Counted from the first letter of the stretch, positions 1 through 5,129 are shown. The stretch: 5,316 nucleotides of DNA from Saliniplasma sp051745305 (GCA_051745305.1 JBNJDY010000087.1:1-5316), one strand, 5' to 3'. Numbers and translations are program-made. The notes: generated by a model not told the origin, from the letters alone.

Positions 1-1
1 T

Positions 2-19
2 GAAACTTAAAGCGGTTTC
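2..19. repeat. small inverted repeat at window edge
   Basis: GAAAC at 2-6 and GTTTC at 15-19 can form a 5-bp stem around an 8-base loop. It could be the tail or terminator of a gene lying to the left, since TGA at 1-3 might also be a stop codon, but such a short stem occurs easily by chance in A+T-rich DNA. Confidence 0.15.
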
Positions 20-35
20 TAACTCAAAGATAAAT

Positions 36-43
36 TATAAATA
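36..43 (+). promoter_or_regulatory. archaeal TATA box of the first antitoxin-toxin pair
   Basis: TATAAATA lies 24-31 bases before the ATG at 67. With transcription starting about 25 bases downstream of an archaeal TATA box, the mRNA would begin at or just before the start codon. This fits a leaderless message, and no Shine-Dalgarno-like sequence is visible before the ATG. Confidence 0.55.
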
Positions 44-66
44 ATCTAGATATCCTATTTTGTTTG

Positions 67-288
67 ATGAGTAACATAGATATCGACCATCAAAAATCAA
101 AATCTCATAATTTGGAAGAAGTTATAGCACTAGGTATGTATAGACACAAGAAGGAGAAAATGATGGAGATAATTGATAAGATCAATGAGAGATATGGTGG
201 TAAAAGTTTGTCAATCGAGGAAGTACGAGAAAGTTTAGCAAGGATCGATGGATCGATGTCAGATTACATAATCTCAGAAAGGGAATGA
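67..288 (+). CDS. VapB-like antitoxin, partner of the following PIN toxin
   Basis: A 73-residue, highly charged small protein of the size usual for antitoxins. I prefer the ATG at 67; a TTG lies directly before it at 64. The middle (residues about 24-45) is Lys/Glu-rich and probably helical. The C-terminal third (SLSIEEVRESL, then GSMSDYIISERE) resembles the C-terminal tail of VapB-type antitoxins, the part that normally wraps the PIN active site. No clear ribbon-helix-helix or AbrB DNA-binding motif is visible at the N-terminus. Its stop codon is one base before the start of the PIN toxin gene, the standard antitoxin-first order of a type II toxin-antitoxin operon. The role is inferred mainly from size and position; the exact antitoxin family is not recognised. 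Confidence 0.7.
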   Translation: MSNIDIDHQKSKSHNLEEVIALGMYRHKKEKMMEIIDKINERYGGKSLSIEEVRESLARIDGSMSDYIISERE

Positions 289-289
289 G

Positions 290-748
290 ATGATATATTT
301 TTTTGACACTTCCGCGTTGGTTAAAAGATATCATGAAGAGAAAGGTACGAAGTTTGTCGATGGTGTCTTTGAAGAGTTAGTCAATACGAAAAAAGAAGCC
401 TTTATATCTTCTCTTTCTTTGCTTGAGATAACCTCTGCATTTAAGAGAAAACAGAAAGGAAATATAATTACTCAAGACGAATTTCAGAATGCTTTGAAAA
501 CATCATTCGAAGAGATCACGGAAAAACTAACGATTGTACCTGTAACTGAGGAAACGATTAATGAGAGTATTATGAATGTGACTGAATATGCATTGAAGAC
601 TTTAGATTCTATCCAATATCAAACTGTTAAAGAGGTCGATAGGGTTTTAGAAGAAGAGATCGTCGTATTAACTTCTGATAATGAATTACTTGAAGCCTTT
701 GAAAAAGGAGGTTTCAGGGGGATCAATCCAGAAGAAAAAGTCGAATGA
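290..748 (+). CDS. vapC: VapC-type PIN-domain ribonuclease toxin
   Basis: A 152-residue, apparently complete PIN-domain protein, near the usual VapC length of about 130-150. The hallmark acidic residues are all present: D6 in FFDTSALVKRY, E46 in SLLEITSAF, D106 in LKTLDSIQ and D130 in LTSDNELLEAF. In the family these coordinate Mg2+ or Mn2+ for single-strand RNA cleavage, often of tRNA or rRNA. The end (FRGINPEE) matches the usual last PIN strand. The ATG is one base after the antitoxin stop, and AAAGGGA at 278-284 can serve as ribosome binding site, so the two genes are surely co-transcribed. Nothing suggests inactivation. The RNA target cannot be read from sequence. The gene is more A+T-rich than the glycosyltransferase genes to the right, consistent with horizontal acquisition. 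Confidence 0.88.
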   Translation: MIYFFDTSALVKRYHEEKGTKFVDGVFEELVNTKKEAFISSLSLLEITSAFKRKQKGNIITQDEFQNALKTSFEEITEKLTIVPVTEETINESIMNVTEYALKTLDSIQYQTVKEVDRVLEEEIVVLTSDNELLEAFEKGGFRGINPEEKVE

Positions 749-912
749 ATTTTTATTTAGTGTCTTTTGGGACGGGAAACCAGCCGAGATAATTAGAAAG
801 GCAGAAAAGGATCACAGTAGTGATTTCTAGACAGATTCTAGAAGAGGTTTTAAAGCGTCCTTATTTTGAAAACAATTTCAGAGATATGGATAAAAAGTAT
901 ATAATAAGATAG
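744..912 (+). pseudogene. frameshifted, truncated relic of a COG1569-type PIN toxin
   Basis: Two adjacent frames give consecutive pieces of one known protein type. Frame A (744-827) reads ...FSVFWDGKPAEIIRKAEK, and frame B (from about 811 to the TAG at 910-912) reads ITVVISRQILEEVLKRPYF followed by ENNFRDMDKKYIIR. Joined, they match residues about 10-60 of COG1569-like PIN proteins, whose N-terminus normally runs DTNVLxSAxFWxGxP and then VISxxILEEVLxRPxF. The frame switch maps to the A run near 805-808, so one lost or gained base there would restore the frame. The DTNV segment with the first catalytic Asp is degraded to SNEF, and the remaining C-terminal two thirds are missing. The relic starts within the last codons of vapC, so the vapC 3' end may have been joined to it by deletion. 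It is surely non-functional as a toxin. Confidence 0.72.
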
Positions 913-925
913 TTTCTTTTAACCG

Positions 926-985
926 TTACATTTATGTAGCAGATATTACATATTTAGCACAGATGTTACAAAATTGTAGTACATG
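926..985 (+). repeat. three 20-bp imperfect direct repeats over the MNT gene start
   Basis: TTACA recurs at 926, 946 and 966, exactly 20 bases apart. The three 20-base units (926-945, 946-965, 966-985) match each other at about 12-13 of 20 positions pairwise, including ends of the type AGATA or AGATG. Twenty bases is close to two helical turns, so a protein bound to each unit would sit on one face of the DNA. The array covers the likely transcription start and the ATG at 963. It is a plausible operator for the winged-helix domain encoded by the same gene, but this is inference. Confidence 0.4.
931..938 (+). promoter_or_regulatory. putative TATA box of the wHTH-MNT gene
   Basis: TTTATGTA lies 25-32 bases before the ATG at 963, the spacing of a leaderless archaeal promoter. 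It is a weaker match than TATAAATA but is the best one in place, and it falls inside the first 20-base repeat unit. No ribosome binding site is visible before the ATG. Confidence 0.4.
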
Positions 986-1499
986 GAAGGTGGCTCAAGT
1001 CTTCTTCGATGAACCTGCCCAGGATCATTATTTGAGGGAGATATCGGAGAAAGCCGATCTATCTCATACCTCCGTGAAAAATCATCTGGATGACCTGGAG
1101 AGGTTGGGCGTGATCGAGGTTGAAAAACTGGAACGTGGCGAGCGTACTTATCCTATTTATAAAAGACTTGAAAATGATACCTTTAAACTTTACAAAAAAC
1201 TGGACATTCAGTATCGATTGTTCTCCAGCGGCTTGCTCGAGTTCATCGAGCAGAAGTTCAACCCGGACTGCATGGTTTTGTTCGGGTCTGCAGCCATGGG
1301 AGAGGATATAGAAGGAAGCGATATAGATATCTACGTTCAGGCTAACGGTGAAGAGGTAGATCTGTCTGATCATGAAACCTTGTTAAATAGAAAAATTCAG
1401 ATCCATTTTAAAGAAAGTTTAGGAGATTATCCTAAGGAATTGAGGAACAACATAGCAAATGGAATAGTCGTTTATGGATATCTTGAGGTTTTGAGATGA
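963..1499 (+). CDS. winged-helix / minimal nucleotidyltransferase (MNT) fusion protein
   Basis: A 178-residue two-domain protein. Residues about 5-68 form a winged helix: HYLREISEKADLSHTSVKNHL is the helix-turn-helix core and LERLGVIEVEKLERGERTYPIYK the wing, as in MarR/ArsR-like archaeal regulators. Residues about 85-178 form an MNT domain with the nucleotide-binding signature VLFGSAAMG (105-113) and SDIDIYV (119-125), in which D120 and D122 are the metal ligands. Known MNT proteins pair with HEPN toxins, and some neutralise them by adding AMP to the HEPN protein. The gene overlaps the next, HEPN-like gene by ATGA, so the pair is one operon. The third acidic residue expected on a later strand is not obvious: the equivalent stretch reads RKIQIHFKE. 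G+C falls from 53% (1201-1300) to 32% (1321-1420) within the gene, suggesting mosaic origin. Autoregulation via the HTH domain is likely but unproven. Confidence 0.85.
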   Translation: MLQNCSTWKVAQVFFDEPAQDHYLREISEKADLSHTSVKNHLDDLERLGVIEVEKLERGERTYPIYKRLENDTFKLYKKLDIQYRLFSSGLLEFIEQKFNPDCMVLFGSAAMGEDIEGSDIDIYVQANGEEVDLSDHETLLNRKIQIHFKESLGDYPKELRNNIANGIVVYGYLEVLR

Positions 1500-1693
1500 G
1501 AGAAGTAAAACCGGATCCCGACAAGGCAAAGGCATTGGTCAAAATGAGCGATAAGATCTTGGAGAGGGTTAAAGAAACAGATGAGGAAAGGTTTCCATCC
1601 CAGGTTCTGAGAGACTATTACGATGCTATCAGGCAATTGATGGAAGCTATTGCCTGTTTACATGGTGTTAATGGAGTAAGTTTAGATCATTGA
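1496..1693 (+). CDS. truncated HEPN-domain protein, MNT partner remnant
   Basis: A 65-residue protein beginning MREVKPDPDKAKALVKMSDK and including FPSQVLRDYYDAIRQLMEAI. This is the typical first half of archaeal HEPN proteins encoded after MNT genes, which are usually about 120-150 residues. The start is fixed by the ATGA overlap with the MNT gene and a GAGGT ribosome binding site at 1485-1489. The expected second half, carrying the RxxxxH motif that forms the RNase active site, is absent. The reading frame stops after SLDH, and six bases further on lies the TATA box of the next toxin-antitoxin cassette. I see no continuation in other frames, so the 3' half was probably lost when the relBE-like cassette arrived. 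It should be dead as a nuclease; whether the helical stub still binds MNT is open. Confidence 0.68.
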   Translation: MREVKPDPDKAKALVKMSDKILERVKETDEERFPSQVLRDYYDAIRQLMEAIACLHGVNGVSLDH

Positions 1694-1698
1694 AAAAC

Positions 1699-1706
1699 TA
1701 TAAATA
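1699..1706 (+). promoter_or_regulatory. TATA box of the relBE-like operon
   Basis: TATAAATA, identical to the octamer at 36-43, begins 34 bases before the ATG at 1733 and starts only six bases after the HEPN stub's stop codon. Initiation 25 bases downstream would place the mRNA 5' end within a few bases of the ATG. No Shine-Dalgarno sequence is present, so translation is probably leaderless. Confidence 0.55.
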
Positions 1707-1732
1707 TTGTAAGGATTGTAAATATTGTAAGT
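1706..1732 (+). repeat. three tandem 9-bp repeats, likely operator of the relBE-like operon
   Basis: ATTGTAAGG, ATTGTAAAT and ATTGTAAGT follow each other without gaps and end at the base before the ATG at 1733. The heptamer ATTGTAA is identical in all three. The outer copies belong to a perfect 13-base direct repeat (TAAATATTGTAAG at 1701-1713 and 1719-1731). The array fills the space between TATA box and start codon, where a bound antitoxin would block initiation. Autorepression by antitoxin or antitoxin-toxin complex is usual for type II systems; its application here is inference. Confidence 0.55.
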
Positions 1733-1951
1733 ATGAAAGCTGAAAAGAGAATACCTGTTACAGAAAAAAGATGGAAAAAACTCCATTCGATGAAAAAACC
1801 TGGACAGACTTATGATGAATTGTTAGAAGAATTGATCCAAGAACATAACCGATTAGAATTGATTAGAAAAGCCAAAGATATCAAAGATATGGAAGAAGAG
1901 GAACTAGTGGAAGTAGATCTTGATGAGTGGGAAGAAACGGGAAGAATATAG
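1733..1951 (+). CDS. antitoxin of the RelE-like toxin
   Basis: A 72-residue acidic protein. The N-terminal part, RIPVTEKRWKKLHSMKKPGQTYDELLEELI (residues 6-35, here shown as the family pattern of strand, helix, KPGQTYDELL), resembles archaeal VapB/RelB-like antitoxins. In these a short strand and two helices form a ribbon-helix-helix-like DNA-binding dimer. Residues 36-72 are highly charged with EEEELVEVDLDEWEE at the end, suiting a flexible toxin-binding tail. The last 29 bases overlap the relE-like gene in another frame, so expression is tightly coupled. The ATG is supported by the TATA box 34 bases upstream and by the repeat array that ends exactly at it. The antitoxin role is well supported by context; its exact family name is less certain. 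Confidence 0.78.
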   Translation: MKAEKRIPVTEKRWKKLHSMKKPGQTYDELLEELIQEHNRLELIRKAKDIKDMEEEELVEVDLDEWEETGRI

Positions 1952-2231
1952 ATTATTTATCACAGAGAAAATACAAAAATTTCTAAAATCATTGGATGGT
2001 AAAAGCCAGAGGATTATTAGAAATAATCTTAAAAAGCTTGTTACAAATCCATATCCTGATTCGGGAAAAGGAGATAAAGAAAAATTGAGCTTACCTGATG
2101 AGGATATCTATCGTTTGCATATCGGTAGGTCTTGGACAGCATTTTATGTAATAATTGAAGATGAACAGCAAATTAGAATCACAGAGATAATGACAATAGA
2201 TAAAGCTCATAAAAAATATGGTGATCTTTGA
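1923..2231 (+). CDS. relE: RelE/ParE-superfamily toxin
   Basis: A 102-residue protein from the ATG at 1923; a TTG directly before it at 1920 is possible but less likely. Length and pattern fit archaeal RelE. EYRLFITEKIQKFLKSL is the first strand and helix, RIIRNNLKKLVTNPYP the second helix, and KLSLPDEDIYRLHIGRSW the core strands. It ends in TAFYVI and EIMTIDKAHKKYG, typical of archaeal members. RelE toxins cleave mRNA in the ribosomal A site. The basic residues R64 and R69 and the C-terminal H96 and Y99 are candidates for RNA binding or catalysis. It overlaps the antitoxin gene by 29 bases, the common translational coupling in such operons. The gene is very A+T-rich (26% G+C over 1951-2050), unlike the glycosyltransferase genes, which fits recent transfer. 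A run of nine T follows shortly after the stop. Confidence 0.87.
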   Translation: MSGKKREEYRLFITEKIQKFLKSLDGKSQRIIRNNLKKLVTNPYPDSGKGDKEKLSLPDEDIYRLHIGRSWTAFYVIIEDEQQIRITEIMTIDKAHKKYGDL

Positions 2232-2238
2232 ATTTGTG

Positions 2239-2247
2239 TTTTTTTTT
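2239..2247 (+). terminator. oligo-T terminator of the relBE-like operon
   Basis: Nine consecutive T begin seven bases after the relE stop codon. Archaeal intrinsic termination needs only such T runs and no hairpin. The minus-strand membrane protein gene ends at 2249, so the T run occupies almost the whole 17-bp convergent gap. In the opposite direction the nearest T run is T6, antisense to relE at 2211-2216. Confidence 0.65.
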
Positions 2248-2248
2248 G

Positions 2249-3976
2249 TTATACATCCACATAAATACGTGATCCACCGGAATGGTAGATCTTCCCTGAA
2301 TCGTTAGATATGTTTTCTTCGTAAAGTTGGATATCTTGTATGTATGTCGTGTTCCCGTAACGGATCTCGATGTAATTGTTGAAGTAATCGGTGAAGATGA
2401 GAGGTGAGATAGGTGTATCCGTTCTGGGTATACGGTATCCGTAGGGTTGGTCACGTGGTGTTCTACCTCTTGATCGGAATTGGTACGTGGTTGAATAGCC
2501 ATCTCCTTCTGTAGATTCGATATACCTGAACAAACCTGTGTGTGAATCAGTGACGTAAACCCGTTCTTCAAAATTGTTTTGAGCATGGATTCCAGCGGTG
2601 TACGAGGAGTGGGAAGGTGTCTCTATCGCATCGATACTGTTCTTGGTGATGGGAACTAAAATCAAGAGAAAAATTATGAGTAAGGTGATGGTTAATTTTG
2701 AAATACGTTTAAGTTGAATGTTATCGAAGTATTTTAAAAATTTGAAGTTTTTGTTGTTGAAGTGTTTTAAGAGAGCTGTTGTTAAGATCGAAGCGGGTAT
2801 CACGGATGCTAGGAAGGCTCTTTCTATAAGAAAACCTTGTTGGGTAAATGAGTAAATTAGCCAGAGGTAGATAGAGAAGAACCACGCTCCCAATAGTAGA
2901 GCTTTTTTGGATGAGTACTTGTATAGTGCTATGAAACCCAAGAGGCCTAGGAGTGAGTGTAGTGCTCCAGCGAACATCCTTAGATTATTTACAAATTGAT
3001 ACTGTAAACTGGTAGCAGATGGTCCTCCGAGTGATATCGTTAATCCACTGCCTTCTAAACCTTCCCAGAATTCCTCATATACCGAATCCATATATTCTGT
3101 GATAGGTGGTACTGATCTATAGAAAAGAAATGCCACAATACCGAAGGCGATGAGTATCGGTATTACGGGTTTGAGATAATTCCATTCATCTTTGTCACGT
3201 GATGAGAGTAAAATTACGAACGTTAAAGCGATCAAATTGAAAGAAACTATTATGATCATACCGGGATGTGAAGGAACAATTGCGACCAGTATCAAAGTGG
3301 CAGTGATCCCGATACGGTAGATCTTTTTGTCTATAAATAAGAAAAATGCCAGCCAGAAAGCTGTCCACAGCATTATGGTGAAAGGTTGTCTAGCAAGGTG
3401 GTATTCCATGTACCAGTTAAGAGCTAAGAAGGTCATAGGTGCCATGGGTGCCCATGTTTTTGAGATCCTTCTCGCCATGGTGTAAATGAATATTACTATT
3501 GAGAAAGCTAGTATGGTCGGGAAGAGTCTTGCGTAAGAAAAGATGTGCATGTCGAACGTGATGACGCTGACTGCCTGGTAGATGTGTGATCCCGGGAACG
3601 GTGTCATCTGCATGTTCCATTGGCCTGTTTCTACTATTGCAAGGACTTGAGGTATGACGTGGTAAACGTCGAAAACCGGCAGCATGTCGTGGACTAGAGA
3701 TGGAAGAGCGTACAGGTAGAAAACCGGTATTAGGACACTGACAAGTCCGAGATACTTTCGTTCACAGTGTATCGAAAGGATGATCGATAAGATCGAGAAA
3801 AGTAGTCCAGGCCAAAAGGTCCAGTATAAGTTCGAAGCGTACCAGTATATGGATGCTTCCGGTGCTCCGAGGTGGGTTTTAAAGGCGGTGAATAGAAGGA
3901 AGAGTACACTGGATGTTATGGTTAAGTGATGAAACTTCTTCCTTTCTAGTATGTTCGATATAGTTTTGAAATTCAC
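2249..3976 (-). CDS. polytopic membrane protein, probable GT-C glycosyltransferase
   Basis: A 575-residue protein with about 13 hydrophobic segments (roughly residues 20-34, 44-69, 76-96, 150-168, 176-193, 199-215, 221-236, 239-257, 268-287, 334-353, 358-377, 387-404, 427-446) and a soluble C-terminal domain (about 450-575). The first long loop carries acidic residues (D97, D103 in HDMLPVFDVYH), then GQWNMQMTPFPGSHIYQA. This arrangement, acidic loop then FPGxH before a TM helix, is what archaeal GT-C/PMT-like transferases show, which use dolichyl-phosphate sugars as donors outside the membrane. The C-terminal domain has three N-glycosylation sequons (N542, N555, N558). The start is GTG with no ATG in frame upstream; the frame is open to a stop about 40 bases before it, and no ribosome binding site is seen, so it is probably leaderless. 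It is divergent from the GT2 gene, its likely donor supplier. The family assignment is by layout, not by a diagnostic motif. Confidence 0.65.
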   Translation of the reverse strand: MNFKTISNILERKKFHHLTITSSVLFLLFTAFKTHLGAPEASIYWYASNLYWTFWPGLLFSILSIILSIHCERKYLGLVSVLIPVFYLYALPSLVHDMLPVFDVYHVIPQVLAIVETGQWNMQMTPFPGSHIYQAVSVITFDMHIFSYARLFPTILAFSIVIFIYTMARRISKTWAPMAPMTFLALNWYMEYHLARQPFTIMLWTAFWLAFFLFIDKKIYRIGITATLILVAIVPSHPGMIIIVSFNLIALTFVILLSSRDKDEWNYLKPVIPILIAFGIVAFLFYRSVPPITEYMDSVYEEFWEGLEGSGLTISLGGPSATSLQYQFVNNLRMFAGALHSLLGLLGFIALYKYSSKKALLLGAWFFSIYLWLIYSFTQQGFLIERAFLASVIPASILTTALLKHFNNKNFKFLKYFDNIQLKRISKLTITLLIIFLLILVPITKNSIDAIETPSHSSYTAGIHAQNNFEERVYVTDSHTGLFRYIESTEGDGYSTTYQFRSRGRTPRDQPYGYRIPRTDTPISPLIFTDYFNNYIEIRYGNTTYIQDIQLYEENISNDSGKIYHSGGSRIYVDV

Positions 3977-3996
3977 ATACTTTAATCGGTATGGGT

Positions 3997-4006
3997 TATC
4001 TAAATG
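3997..4006 (-). promoter_or_regulatory. putative promoter of the GT-C-like gene
   Basis: Reading the minus strand, CATTTAGATA lies about 21-30 bases before the GTG start. It is A+T-rich with a TATA-like core and is preceded by an A-rich stretch that could serve as BRE. The match is only fair, but the position suits a leaderless transcript beginning at or near the GTG. Confidence 0.35.
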
Positions 4007-4056
4007 TTTTCTTAAGATGAATTAGTCAAATAAAGTAAGGGTAAAGAATAGGAAGG

Positions 4057-4085
4057 TATATAAGGGTATTAGTAAAGTATATAAG
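4057..4085 (+). promoter_or_regulatory. two tandem TATA boxes upstream of the GT2 gene
   Basis: TATATAAG occurs twice, at 4057-4064 and 4078-4085, with start positions 21 bases apart. The downstream copy has AGTAAAG before it as a plausible BRE. Initiation about 25 bases beyond each box gives starts near 4085 and 4106, hence leaders of about 47 and 26 bases. Unlike the other genes here, this one has purine-rich sequence in the leader (GAGGAG at 4108-4113, AAAGGGG at 4116-4122, the latter nine bases from the ATG) that can act as ribosome binding site. Two boxes may mean two starts or one start with a regulatory element. Confidence 0.5.
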
Positions 4086-4131
4086 GATTAAGTGTTTAAA
4101 CGAGCAAGAGGAGAGAAAGGGGCACTATATC

Positions 4132-5100
4132 ATGGATAATACGAAAGTGGTGCAAAAAGAATATAAAGTCCCTAAAGAAGACGAAAGGGTTCTTCTAGGG
4201 ATACCGGCCTATAACGAAGAGCTGTCTATAGGTTCAGTTATACATAAATCGAAGAAGGTCGATGTAGTAGATGATATACTGGTGGTTGATGATGGAAGTA
4301 CCGATGAGACTTCCGAGATCGCTAAAGAGTTAGGTGTTAAGGTCATCAGGCATCGTAAAAATGCCGGTAAAGGAGCTGCCATCAAGACCATCTTCAATTA
4401 TGCTAGGAAAAATGATTACGATTTCATGGTTCTGATAGATGGTGATGGGCAGCACAATCCTTACGAGATCCCTCACGTTCTATCACCGACGTTGAACCCC
4501 GGTGCAGACTTAGTGGTCGGTGCGAGATGGGGTGATCTTACTGAGATGCCCTTCTACAGAAAGATAGGTAAGAACATTTTAGATTATCTAACGCCTGGAG
4601 GGAAAGAAGCTAAGGACACCCAAAGCGGCTTTAGAGCCTTCAACAGGAAGGCTATCGAAGAGCTCGAGATCACTCAAAATGATTTTACAGTCGAATCCGA
4701 GATGATCACCGATGCAGTGGATAAAGGTATGAAGGTAACGTCTTCGAGGATATCCTGCAGGTATGATGGTGTTGGAAACAGCAGCACCAAAGGTCCTATA
4801 GCACATGGATTAGGAGTTTTAAACAAGATCATCGGGTTGACCATCCAAAGGAGACCTCTGATATATCTTGGTGTTCCAGGTTTGATGTTTTACATCGCCG
4901 GGTTGATAACGGGTATCATGGTGATACAGACTGCTACTAGCCATCAGGTACTTTCCGTTGGATGGGGTTTGTTGACGATAGTGTTCATAATAATCGGTTC
5001 TATATTCGTTACCAGTGGATTTATCTTGAACGAGATCCATCGGTTGATGGTGAAAGAGTCTGAGAAGCATTTCAGGGATAAAGAGGTTATACAGGCTTAG
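4132..5100 (+). CDS. GT2 glycosyltransferase, dolichyl-phosphate hexose synthase-like
   Basis: A 322-residue GT-A-fold enzyme with a C-terminal membrane anchor. Motifs in order: IPAYNEE (24-30) and VVDDGSTDET (51-60) for nucleotide-sugar binding; NAGKGAAIKT (77-86); the metal-binding DxD in LIDGDGQHNP (101-110); DTQSGFRAFNR (162-172) and FTVESEM (185-191), as in DPM1/Alg5-type enzymes. Two hydrophobic helices follow, about 243-266 and 275-299, then a charged cytoplasmic tail. The family transfers mannose, glucose or a related sugar from GDP- or UDP-sugar to dolichyl (polyprenyl) phosphate on the cytoplasmic face. The sugar cannot be told from sequence. The gene is divergent from a GT-C-like membrane protein that could use the lipid-linked sugar in S-layer, protein or lipid glycosylation. 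The ATG is supported by AAAGGGG nine bases upstream. The coding sequence is intact and is more G+C-rich than the toxin genes (55% over 4441-4540). Confidence 0.9.
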   Translation: MDNTKVVQKEYKVPKEDERVLLGIPAYNEELSIGSVIHKSKKVDVVDDILVVDDGSTDETSEIAKELGVKVIRHRKNAGKGAAIKTIFNYARKNDYDFMVLIDGDGQHNPYEIPHVLSPTLNPGADLVVGARWGDLTEMPFYRKIGKNILDYLTPGGKEAKDTQSGFRAFNRKAIEELEITQNDFTVESEMITDAVDKGMKVTSSRISCRYDGVGNSSTKGPIAHGLGVLNKIIGLTIQRRPLIYLGVPGLMFYIAGLITGIMVIQTATSHQVLSVGWGLLTIVFIIIGSIFVTSGFILNEIHRLMVKESEKHFRDKEVIQA

Positions 5101-5120
5101 AATGTACATCTTCTATTGTA

Positions 5121-5125
5121 TTTTT
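5121..5125 (+). terminator. weak T-run after the GT2 gene
   Basis: Five T lie 20 bases after the GT2 stop codon in 17% G+C DNA. Short T runs can terminate archaeal transcription, but five is marginal, and the next TATA-like box follows at once. Confidence 0.25.
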
Positions 5126-5129
5126 GAAA

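Noticed and set aside
1059..1373. 104-codon minus-strand frame opposite the MNT gene
   Set aside because: It lies wholly antisense to a clear two-domain gene, has no recognisable motif, and has no promoter-like sequence or ribosome binding site.
926..1732. CRISPR-like repeats
   Set aside because: The 20-base and 9-base repeats are short, imperfect or gapless and sit at start codons. There are no spacers of regular length and no cas genes.
67..2231. Insertion sequence or integrase carrying the toxin cassettes
   Set aside because: No transposase or integrase motif, terminal inverted repeats or target-site duplications were found around the cassettes.
2179..2586. 135-codon minus-strand frame overlapping the end of the membrane protein gene and relE
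   Set aside because: It is an out-of-frame reading of the GT-C-like gene's 3' end running into antisense relE. The composition is unlike a real protein and the known genes explain the DNA.
4819..5109. 96-codon minus-strand frame opposite the GT2 membrane helices
   Set aside because: It is antisense to an intact GT2 gene; the His/Tyr/Gln-rich content is the usual shadow of hydrophobic codons.
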